This document shows positions 24,259-33,884 of a stretch of 64,000 bases of DNA, one piece after another (position 1 is the first letter of the stretch; every line of letters starts with the position of its first letter). The notes beneath the pieces were generated by a model. The model saw only the letters and a list, made by a program, of their open reading frames with translations. It did no database searches and had not been told where the DNA came from. Where the stretch lies: assembly GCA_050084985.1 (NCBI GenBank), contig JBITNC010000001.1, forward strand, positions 94,798,001-94,862,000, given 5' to 3'. The translations under genes and the position numbers were made by a program. This DNA comes from Nageia nagi (taxonomy: Eukaryota; Pinophyta).

Positions 24259-25260
24259 TGTAACATATAGTTATAAATATAATAATTCACATAATAATAG
24301 GTGATTACAATTATAATAGTTCTTAGGTAACTAAGATAGATAAATAAATAGGTAGTTATATTATATAACATATAATATAAATAATTTAGTATATCCCCTT
24401 GGGGATACCGCATTGGTTGGGTGTAAGCCTCATTGTTAGGAGGTCCTAGGTTTGAATCACCCTATTTTTTGTAGTATGTGTCACATGTGTGACTAATTCG
24501 AATGTAAAAAGGTTAGGAATTCATTCAAAAAGATCTATCCTTGAACTTAATAAAAAAATATTATGTATTCAATAATAATATAATAAATAAACATAAGTAT
24601 GTCTATTACATGTATGATAAAATATTTTTTATTATTAAATAATTTATTGGCTAGATCATTTCACCTAGTTGTCTTGAATTAAACTAGGTAAGTTGGTATT
24701 TAACTCCTTGTTGATGGCATATGGTGGGTATGTAATGGAATGTGGCATCCATATGGTGGTTTGTGGCATATGTGTGGTGGCATATGGTATGGCAAGTGGA
24801 ATATATTTCTAGTAGTGGCATAGTTAACTAGCTATGCACGAGACACTTATCTCATGCATTCCTAATGGTGGCTTGGAATTCCAACATATGAATTTCAAGT
24901 CTAATTAAAAGATGGGAATTCATCCATGGGAATTTTACTTACAATTACTCACTTGTATTATTATTGCATATGATATTCTTCTCATATACAAATTAGCTTT
25001 TGAAGAGTTTGTAACAAAGCTTGGTGCAAACAAGATCTACATTCTACTACATTGCAAAAATAGGAATAAAGATTGGAGATCTCTCATTAGGTTGTGGATG
25101 TTTCCCTTCAAAGTTTACCACATTATATATTATGTTCAACACTTTTGCTTTGCTATTATTCTCTAAAATTATTTTTTAAATTAGGGTTTCATATTATTTT
25201 ATTGATTTAGTGCATGTAATATTACTTTCATAATATTATTGTTTTCGTTTTGCACCTTCA
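24259..25260 (+). repeat. 3' LTR of the copia-like element, with SINE insert
   Basis: Starts TGTAACATAT and ends CACCTTCA. Without the internal SINE (about 160 bp) its length agrees with the 832-bp left LTR. Confidence 0.8.
24394..24555 (+). mobile_element. tRNA-derived SINE
   Basis: The left LTR lacks this block. It begins CCCCTTGGGGATACCGCATT and has box-A-like ATTGGTTGGGTG. About 35 bases further lies a box-B-like GGTTTGAATCACC preceded by GGAGGTCCTA, as in plant tRNA-related SINEs. It ends in an A-rich tail (AATAAAAAAATA). It is absent from the paired LTR, so it arrived after the host element. Exact ends and TSD are unclear in the AT-rich surroundings. Confidence 0.7.
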
Positions 25261-25500
25261 TGTATAAGGACCTAGCTTCTATAAAATAACTAGATTGAAT
25301 TCCCAAATTTTTAGCAAAGGATAAGAGGGGTTTTTAATCATATTTCTTGATAACCACTCCTACCTTTGAGTCCCTATGGTTTCCTTTTTGAATCCCAAGA
25401 TCAATTTATCCATCCTAAGGAAGGAGACATCCATCATACTAAACATCTATAAATCTTCAACTCCATAGTTGAGACCTCTTTTTGGAGCAATCCCCACTCA
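25261..25500 (-). pseudogene. LINE RNase H domain, N-terminal half
   Basis: The minus strand reads VGVVIKKYD, then LLSFAKNLGIQSSYFIEARS, the usual GVVIRN..G and AEA(R)ALxxG segments of an RVT_3 RNase H. It continues, across the 5.5-kb insertion, into the C-terminal half at 19,771-19,330. Upstream sequence is too decayed to follow. Confidence 0.65.
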
Positions 25501-26219
25501 AATAGTATTATTATTACTTATTAATGGCTCACATTAATAAATACTACTTGTATAATTATTATTTGATCATTATTGTTAAGAACATAACTAATCATTCACT
25601 TATTCCTTATTACCTTGTAGGTGAGATCAAACAAATACAATCATTAGTTAAAGTTTAATTAATAACATAAGACACCTAACATAGGGGATCGAGGTTCTAA
25701 TTGGATGAATTCAACTCTCTTATCTTATTATATGTAATCTATACATATCCAACATCACATGAAATCCACATAATTTAATTTCTTCAGTAATTTATCAAAT
25801 TCAAGCCCATCACTTCCCTCCCTTACCTCTCTCAAATCTAGCAATCATCCCTTGTTGATTTGAGAACACTTGCGACCATGATACTACAAGAGAATATTAA
25901 ATCCTTCCAAGTAAGATCATGAAAAACTTTATCATGGTAATATAAGGTATTCAAATAACATCATGTCTTGATACTTCTCATTGTCAAAAAAATGTCAAAA
26001 GAAATGAACTCATAAGGGGTCCCATCAGGGAGGGTTATTACATTTTTTCTTTACATTCAACAAATTTAGAACTTATTCGCTCATCTATTTGGATTTAGAA
26101 GTTAGATTTTATAATAGTTAGATTCCATTTTTAAAATGATGTATTTCCTTAAAGACCCAAGTAAACAAGTTGCTAAGTTTAAATGATAATATAATAATCC
26201 CCTTAAGGAAGAAATAATG
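25501..26219. other. Unassigned AT-rich stretch
   Basis: No domain, repeat end or RNA gene was recognised. It may include older LINE sequence from either flank. Confidence 0.4.
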
Positions 26220-28100
26220 CAATTTATTGAGCAACTCAAAGTATGTTCCTTTAATTTAGATTTATAAAAGCACATAGCCAAAGTCCACCATCAATTCGTG
26301 TTGGTAAAACACTATGATGCTCAAGTATTCTAAATTAAAGTTTGACTACATTAGGTCAAAATTGGTGATAGACTCTCCTAGAAGTTTTTTCTTCATATTA
26401 TACCCTATCATCATAGTACTTGCATAAAAATCATTCAAGAGATACTGAATAAGATTATTTACCTATCAATTATTATTTGGGCATTTACCAAGCACTATAA
26501 GAAAGTATTTACCTCTAAAGAGTCTTCTCTTTAGGATTACCTTATGTTTATTCCTAGCTAACTATCTTAGTCTTAGGGAGTTGCTTATGATAGACCTTTA
26601 TCTCTTAAATATCTGGATGAGGCCCTTTGCTAGATGGCTAATGATAAGTATCCTAGAAATTATGGATTCCCTTGTAAGTTTTATAAATCCATATGGATAA
26701 TTGTTGGTATTGATTTGCTTATAGTTTACTAAGAAGCTTTATATTAAAGCACTCTTGACCTAGATATTAACCAAGGAAATATCAAATTTATCTTGAAAGT
26801 TGGCGATCCTAAACTACTTACTAACTAGTTCCCTATTATCCTCCTGAATATTTTGTATAAGATTATTGCTAAAGCTTTAGCCTTGTGACTTTGCCACTTG
26901 CTTTCTAAAATTATTAGACCAAAACAAAGAGGTTTTATTAGAAGTAAGTATATTTTTGAAAATATCTTAGTGACTTGGAAGAGGATATACTAGGGTAAAA
27001 AATATAATCAGTTCATCATCTTTCTCAAAAATGACTTTGAGAAATCTTAAGATCATATCGAATGGTATTTGATTTTTGCCACACTCTAACTTTAGGATTT
27101 AGGTCTAGATTTATATCCATGGTCAAGTTGCTCTTCCCTGAAAATTAAAAAGTACTCATGATTAATAAACCACAGTTTGAAACCTTTGACCTTTCTTCAA
27201 TCAATTAAGTGAAGATGTTCTCTAGCCCCTATGTTTATTATATTATTGTTGAAGGGTTTGCATACCTCTTTGCCTATAATGCAAAATTGGTTATTATTAG
27301 AGGCATGCACTCCCTAGCAATTAATTGTAAATGCTTAATTGGTATTTTGTTTACAACTCTTCATCACATTAGTGGAAGATAAAGAGTCACTCAAATAGAC
27401 TATTAAGTATCTAAATACTTTCTATATTACTTCTAGCTCTAGCATACAATGGAGGAAGATCCTTTTTTTCCAATTATTACTTCCTTTCTCCCTTGGCTAG
27501 CTCAATTTAATGGAAATGGCTTCAAAAGGGGGAATTCTTTCATTTCCTAAGCATTCCCTTTGCTTTTCAAAGTTTCCCTTTGGATATTTAAAAGAGTGTC
27601 ATTCAACAAGTTGAAGCTAAGCTTGCTTATTTAACCACCAAGAACCTTTTTCTTCTAAGCAATTTTAGATATGTTCCAAGGTTTTAGCAAAACCCCTTAT
27701 TTGTTACTCCTCTTGTTGGATTCCTTCTAAGGCTTATTATAAGCTAGAGAAACTCCTAAAATATTTTCTTTGGGTCAATTCTCTCTTTTGCTTTAGTTTT
27801 CAAAAAGTAGCCTAGGAATTTTATTGCTTGGCTAAAAAAAATAGAGGAATGGTCTCCTTAATTGTAAAGACTAAGGTACAACTTTATTTACCAAGTGAAA
27901 AATTAGTGCCATCAAAGGTGAAAAGGCATAAAAAGTGTTGGTGCATCTTTTGAAATGAACTTTTCATCAATGATATGACTATCTCATATTTTCCTCCTAA
28001 CCATCTTAGGTGTTCCTTTAGCCTAGGTCCCTTGGGTTCATGCTAAAAAAATATTTAAGAGAGGTGTTTCCATAATTATCAACCTTTTTGTTAGGGCAAC
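26220..28100 (+). pseudogene. L1-type LINE reverse transcriptase relic
   Basis: A non-LTR RT is read on the plus strand through many stops and shifts. In order: a GDR-type region near 26,357; FTKHYKKVFTSKESS; PLSLKYLDEALC and the MANDKYPRNYGFPCKFYKS block; GNIKFILKVGDPKLL; FPIILLNILYKIIAKALAL; IIRPKQRGFIRSKYIFENIL; and, beyond the palm, an FLPWLAQF / IPFAFQSFPLDIW thumb-like part. The FADD catalytic box is not recognisable: around 27,330-27,350 the frame is shifted. The family call rests on motif order. Confidence 0.8.
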
Positions 28101-28430
28101 TAGCACTACAACATAAATCCCATTTTGCATTAGAGCAAGCCTCAGACTAGTCAAACAACATGTATTAACGTTATTAGCATAAGTAGGCTCAAACATTGAT
28201 TTGACATAATTTTTTCATGTTTTGATATTATTGCTGACTCTATTACTGATGCTATTTTTGATGCTAATAGCATCAAAAAACTCTAAAAATAAAAAAAGGT
28301 GGGATCACATATGGATCATGATCTAACCATTGATTCAATTATTTAATCAATGGTTTAGATTATTTAGGTTGAAGCACACAATGCACATTTTGCTTACTAC
28401 AAATACACATCACTCTTTACGTTCTTCAAC

Positions 28431-28654
28431 ATGTCTTCACTCCTGCAGTCCTCCATCACCAACAATGCCCTTATAGAGGGCAAGCTCCTTCATTCATTCA
28501 TCAATCACATTGGACTTAAATTTGGCCCTTTCTTGCATAAGTTTTTGCAGAAAGTTTGGTGAATGCCCATGAAGTTTTCCATTGTATGACTAAATGGGAC
28601 ATCTTCTCATGGAATATGATAATTTTAGGTTACCAAAGACATGGCTTTCCTTGA
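28431..28654 (+). pseudogene. PPR (pentatricopeptide repeat) gene fragment
   Basis: The first frame starts MSSLLQSSITNNALIEGKLL and continues HSFINHIGLKFGPFLH, like the start of a plant PLS-class PPR protein. After a break near 28,560 the next frame reads VNAHEVFHCMTKWDIFSW and then NMIILGYQRHG, the characteristic D-hhSWNxMIxGY segment. The expected MYxKCGSL stretch is lost at the break and a TGA ends the piece at 28,652-28,654. PPR proteins edit or process organelle RNAs; this piece is non-functional. Its position between the GATGCTA clusters suggests capture by a transposon. Confidence 0.7.
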
Positions 28655-28675
28655 TAGGTGTTGACACAATTTTAT

Positions 28676-28915
28676 CAAATGCAACAAACAACACCAGTAG
28701 TCCAACCAAATCAATTTACCTTTCCCATTGCCCTCAAAGCATGCACCAAATTGGGAGATTTGCAACAAGGTTTATACATAAATCAAACTCTTTAAAATTA
28801 TTTTTTCTTTCACCAAATGCATCAAACAACAACACTAGTCCAACTAGCTCAATTCACCTTTCCCAGCATCCTCAAAATAAGCACCAACAAGGTTTATACA
28901 TACATCAAATACGAT
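28676..28915. repeat. Direct repeat, two units
   Basis: 28,676-28,785 and 28,816-28,912 share long blocks such as CTCAATTCACCTTTCCCA-like and CAAGGTTTATACATA, separated by about 30 bp. An open frame on the plus strand crosses both units, but I see no protein family in it. Confidence 0.7.
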
Positions 28916-29170
28916 TTCATGGACTGGAATGATCGCACGATATGCACAAAATAATTAATTTTTTTTTTCAAAATTCTACATTATGATGCAATACTTTACT
29001 CCCAATGACATGTAAGTGATGCTATAATTGACGTAAAATGTATTTTTTATGATGCCCATTATGATGCTATGTGATGCAATATGACGTCAAATATGATACC
29101 ATATCACATTTTTGATGATGCTAAAAATGACGCTATTGTTGATGTGTACATTAGCGTGAAACATGACGAT

Positions 29171-30087
29171 AGAACTTTGAAAAAAAAGAAAGAAAGAAAG
29201 GATTCTGACGCACACCCTAATGCTAAATCATGTTTATATTGTAATGTAAAGATTAACATCTATAAGAATATATTAAATCTAGATTTAAGCTTTCACATAC
29301 TAACATTAAAACTTATGAATAATTACAAAATATTTACTTTAACTCTATTCTTGAAAAAGTTACTCTTTATTCGTAATACCAATGGTAAATAGACACTTGT
29401 ATACAAAAACACCTCTCCATAATCACAAGACGAAAATAGACTACGAGTGACTTTCATCTCATATTCCCATACTTTTTAATTTAATACTCAATAAAAAATT
29501 TCCTACCATACAACATGATCTTCTTTTATATTAACTCAAATATTCTTTGATTACAATTTACCCTTCACTTAATTAACATCTTACCCATCTTCAAGTTTTT
29601 AATTAATCCTCTCTACTCTTTGAAGATATGTCCTGAATTTTTTCTTTGTTGCAACCTTTTCTCCCATGGCGGCAGGTTTTTATTGGTAACCCTCCTACTT
29701 CTTTACCCGTAATTTTTGTAGAAGTCTGACGCGTTATCTTTTGTTCTTCAATGTCTTCTCATTCTAGGACTTCATAGATCAACACTCATGTCGACCAAGA
29801 AGAAGAATGCCTCCCATTCCTACTCCCCTTTCGCCCATCAATTAATTCATTTCTTTGTATACAATATTACAGATCTCCATTACTATTGTCTTTGAGATGT
29901 TGTTGTTCAACGTTATTAATTTTGTAGCTGCATCAATCGACTCTGCTTCGGATTTAGTGGGTGAAGTTTTTTGCTTTCAAGTTTTTGTTTTTCTGTTGAG
30001 TTGAGAGAACGAGTGATTGGGTGATGGGCATGAGTTTGATTTGAGTGAAAACTACGTGCAGGAGGTTCAGATTGAGTAATAATCGTA
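29171..30087 (+). promoter_or_regulatory. Upstream region and probable 5' UTR of the HAD hydrolase gene
   Basis: No transposon signature is seen from about 29,600 on. Base composition shifts toward more GC and more CpG than the surrounding repeats, and this continues into exon 1, as for an unmethylated promoter/5' end of an active gene. I could not identify a convincing TATA box or the start site. Between 29,171 and 29,600 the sequence is AT-rich and unassigned. Confidence 0.45.
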
Positions 30088-31941
30088 ATGGAGTTGGACG
30101 ACAGGCGCGTGACAGACGACAAGCCTCGTTACGAATGCCTTCTCTCCGGTAGGTATTAACAAATTTTGGTCCTTCAATCTAACTGTAAAGCACGTTACCC
30201 ACAAGCGAATTTCTGAGTTGGGTGTTTTTGGGATCGGTTCTGCAGATCTTGATGGCGCATTGTACCCCTTAAATTCGGAAATTGCGGCGGTATACGTCAA
30301 GAATATTGGAGGTAATGTTATGGCTGGGAATTTTTGGTTTTGAGGGATAAGGGTGTACAAATTAAATGCATTACGGGTGTGGCAGATTACGTGGTTGAAA
30401 GGAATGGTGTCGAGAAGAACAGAGCCACAGATTTTTGCAGAGAGTTGTACAAGGAATACGGCACACTCATTGCTGGACTCGGTTAGTATTCGCTCAGAAG
30501 TCTGCAGTGTGTTGTTTTAAGTTCTTAAGAGAAAATAGATTTTGATTTTGGATGCCAGGAATATATTGTAGTGTAATCAACTAAGAAATAACAGAAACCG
30601 GAAATTTGGGGATTTTTCTTAGAATTAGCGTAATTTGGCAATGCCCCACATGTATAATACTAATTTCTGGGCAATAGCTATGTCATTTGTGTTCTATTTT
30701 GTCAATTAGCCTATCGTTTTTATGGAATCGATCCAGGTTTCACAGTTTTTTTTTTTTTTTTCTGTTCTTCTGAATACCAATGACAGGGAATATAAATTTA
30801 AATAATCAAATATATAGTAACTTTCCCTTGCCTTCGTGTACTAAGCTAAAATTGAAGGGTTAGATTGTTAGGTTCATTATAATGCTTGGATTGAGTTTTC
30901 TAATTGACCTTTTTTTTTTACAATTTTGTCTGTGGATCTATAGAGGCAGTGGGCTATGAATTTGACAACGATGATTATCACAGGTATGTTCAAAGTGTTG
31001 TGAGTGCTGGTTGTTTAAGATCACGTTGTTAAGTTCTCAAATTTTTCAATCCAGATTCTTTATTTCATTACTTTCATTTGACACAAATTGTTTGCTGTAC
31101 AGTTATGTTAATAAAGGATTGGCATATGAGAAACTTAAACCAGACCCGGTTCTGAAGAACTTGTTATTAAGCATGCCTCAGAGGAAAATTGTGAGTTCAT
31201 GGGATTTATCGTGCTTGGATTTTTTGAAATCTAAAAAGCAATCTTAGCTATTTATGAATTTATTATGATATCAGATAATGCATGGCCTCTATTTATTACA
31301 AGACACATTTATTTGAAAACTAAGTCTATATATCTCAACCTTTTCTAATGCGATACAGATATTTACAAATAGTGACAAAGTTCATGCTGCAAAGGTGCTT
31401 AGCATACTTGGGTTGGAAGACTGTTTTGAAAGTGTGATATGCTTTGAAACACTCAATTCTCAGGCAAGATGTTCTGAAACAAGTAATGGCTTGGATACTC
31501 CTGATGCTAAGCCCAAGACACCAATTATTTGCAAGCCATCAAAAGAGGTTATAGAGCAGGCTATCTGCCTTGCCAATGCTGATCCACAGAGAACGGTATC
31601 ATTTGATCAATTTTCTTCCAACTTATACGATGACATTGTAATACTTCATTCAAGATTATTGAATTGTTATGTTTCTGCTGCAGATTTTCTTTGATGATAG
31701 TCCCAGGAATATAACAGCAGGAAAGCGTGCAGGGCTGCACACTGTACTGGTAAGACCATTTCACCCTTTACATGGTGAATTCCAAAAGCCATTAGTTTGT
31801 TCATGTACAGTTCATGCAACTAAAACTGATCTTTAAGTCTTTTAATATTGACAGGTTGGCATTCCAATTCGTACAGAGGGAGCAGACTTTGCACTCGAAA
31901 GTATTCACAATATTAAGGAATCTTTGCCTGAAATTTGGTAA
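30088..31941 (+). CDS. HAD-superfamily hydrolase, pyrimidine 5'-nucleotidase / SDT1-like, 8 exons
   Basis: Exons: 30,088-30,148; 30,246-30,311; 30,386-30,481; 30,944-30,983; 31,103-31,190; 31,359-31,595; 31,684-31,749; 31,855-31,941. All introns are GT..AG and phases agree, giving 246 codons plus TAA, somewhat shorter than the roughly 280 residues of Arabidopsis relatives. Plant members are annotated as HAD-like hydrolases related to yeast SDT1, a pyrimidine nucleotidase; the substrate here is not known. HAD motifs in order: I, DLDGALYP (relatives read DLDDTLYP; both Asp of DxD are kept, but the next two positions, Asp-Thr, are Gly-Ala); II, IFTNSDK; III, ICKPSKE with the Lys; IV, IFFDDSP. 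The family ending ALESIHNIKE..PEIW is present. No signal peptide is visible. Apart from motif I it looks intact. The ATG chosen is the one in the usual family position, about 20 residues before motif I. Confidence 0.88.
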
Positions 31942-32814
31942 GAAGGCAAAAGCTCCAATAATGTTTCTACACACAAGAACATATTTAATAGAAACTTATG
32001 TAACTTCACAAGAATATGTTCCCTATTTCTGTGATGCTGGATAGGACATATTCCTGAAGATAATATCCTTCTTGGTTGAAATAACATCAATTCTGGATCT
32101 GTTCAAAGTAAAAATTATCAGCAAAATGAAATTTCCAGTGACATGAATGAATGAGTTTTTCACGCAACAACATCAGTTGCATCAAAATTGGTTCAAATGC
32201 TATCTTACTTGCACTCCGTTGGTAGTTCCATTTCGACATAACGAATATGCATTCACAAATAAAAGTGTTATCCCTTCCTTGCATCATTGGAATCTCCAAG
32301 CTGGAAGGATCAAAATTCAGCTTGAAGACCCAATTCTACTTTCTTGTTTCCTCATATGTGAGGAAGGTAGAACGGTCGACATTTATTGTGATTATTATGA
32401 CCAAATAAACTCAAGGCTGAAAATTAGTTGAGCTTCAAAAACATCATGTATAGTCTAGATTCTGATTTCATGATTGTAAAAGATTTGGATGTTTTGAACT
32501 AGTTTAAATTTGCATTTTATGATGACATTATATGTCCAGCGTCCTTGTCGAATTACAAGGATGATAAAATTGTGAATATTGTGTAATTTACCTATGTGGA
32601 TGAGTTTGCACTATTGATGTTATGAAGTCAGTCAAATTTGTTAAGAGTCTATAATGGTTATGAGAGGACATCATCAATTGAATTCAGAAATAATGTAATC
32701 CACCATGTAAACCAATTGGTAACATATTTGCATGGAAGGTTTAAAATTCAAGTTTTGCATAATGTATGATGGTATTATATGAATTATGGGATATCTTAAC
32801 TTAGAGAGATGTAA
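31942..32814 (+). other. 3' UTR and downstream flank of the HAD gene
   Basis: An AATAAA signal at 32,404-32,409 is a possible polyadenylation signal, but its use is unproven. No other gene or repeat end is seen before the LTR at 32,815. Confidence 0.4.
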
Positions 32815-33650
32815 TGTATCTTTTTAAACATGCAAAATTAACTTAATTCAATTCTACATTCATTCATAAATTAGGGGTAAATGCTCATTCATCATCTAAT
32901 AATGTTCTTAAGATTGAAATATTATAATTGTAACCAGATCTGATATATAGCAGTGAAGAAGCTCATTGAACATGCATAACCAATCAAACTAGGGTACAAT
33001 TACAAATCTGTAACATAATAGTAATATGCCTAAAAAAACTCTAATCTACATACATTTCCATGCACAATGAATGATAATAGTATAGTAGTAATAAAGGAAC
33101 ATTCATTTATAATCGAAGAGCGATATGAGAGTCAAATTTCAATAATAATAATCAAGAATAAGTATAGGGCTATAACAAGCCTGTAACAACTTCTAGGGCA
33201 AAGCCCAAGACTCCAAAATGCACAATAAAAACTCCTAATGGTTGGCGCAAGCTTTCAAGTAGCAAGAATGGTTGGTGCAAGTCTCTAGATGGCTCCCAAG
33301 GTTTAGCGCTAGAGCTAGAAGGTCCTCCAAAGATGGTATAAGCTCTCAAAGTGACTGCAAATGCGAATAGGCCACTTCTAGGCTAGGGAGCAACCCTAGT
33401 CCTTAGAAGGAAGAGAGGAGAGCAACCCCAACTTCGAGATGATCTGAGATCAAATGCAAGAATGTTGATGCTTAAGTGATGAACCTCTACTCCTTTTATA
33501 TGTACCTTTACCTTGAAATTATCAATAATTAAACTCCTTGCCAACTTGGAATAAAATAACTTTCCCTTAGCTGACTTTTCTCTGGTTGCAATATTAGAAT
33601 CTTAGTTTCTTAGGCGAACTTCAAAAGTCCATATCTTCCTTGTTTCTTCA
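32815..33650 (-). repeat. 3' LTR of E0 (left copy; inner end uncertain)
   Basis: Begins TGTATCTTTTTAAACATGC, matching TGCACCTTTCTAAACATGC at 63,112. Shared blocks include ATGAATGATAATAGTATAG and GGTTGGTGCAAGTC. Clear similarity ends near 33,603 / 63,877. Beyond this the copies diverge, so the LTR may extend to about 33,880, with one copy carrying an indel. Confidence 0.75.
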
Positions 33651-33884
33651 TAGAACCATGTCGTGTGACCTATCAAAATGATTGGTAGAAGATTCTCCAT
33701 CCATTTCTAGACTACAAATTGGTGATCCAAGACTTATGACGAAAGTTATGCCTTCTAGAAAATTTCTCAAAATTAGGGATATTATAAGTTTGCCCTCCTC
33801 ACATTGTTTGTCCTCAAGTAATGGAAACACACATCTTGATGTCACCAAGTTGAACCCAACTGTACTGATCCAAATAAATCTCAA

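Larger units (their letters stand above)
19772..25260 (+). mobile_element. Non-autonomous copia-like LTR element, 5.5 kb
   Basis: Two related LTRs (19,772-20,603 and 24,259-25,260) flank an interior without recognisable gag or pol. A Met-type primer-binding site follows the left LTR and a purine-rich tract (AAAGGGAAGC) precedes the right one, so the element reads on the plus strand. It interrupts a LINE RNase H reading frame, which independently shows both ends. Flanking 5-mers (GGGAT and TGTAT) do not match, so the TSD has decayed or an end is off by a few bases. Confidence 0.8.
28106..29170. mobile_element. Possible CACTA-like element remnant with GATGCTA subterminal repeats
   Basis: At 28,106 the sequence begins CACTACAACA, as CACTA transposons do. 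GATGCTA/GATGC/GACGCTA motifs cluster at 28,245-28,275 and more densely at 28,980-29,160, on either side of a PPR-gene fragment. Clustered subterminal motifs are typical of CACTA elements. I found no TTGTAGTG end on the right, so the right terminus is missing or the call is wrong. Confidence 0.3.

Noticed and set aside
24394-24480. A functional tRNA gene
   Set aside because: Only the internal promoter-like boxes are tRNA-like; no cloverleaf pairing is evident and an A-rich tail follows, so it is a SINE head.
28106-29300. A complete CACTA transposon
   Set aside because: No right terminal TTGTAGTG and no transposase; kept only as a low-confidence remnant.
29916-30360. Minus-strand open frames across HAD exons 1-2
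   Set aside because: They run against a gene with a well-supported intron-exon structure and show no family motif.
32815-33650. Reading the E0 left LTR as an unrelated solo LTR
   Set aside because: Possible, but the right copy has a primer-binding site and orientation that fit a single minus-strand element spanning both; cannot be settled without the right TSD.
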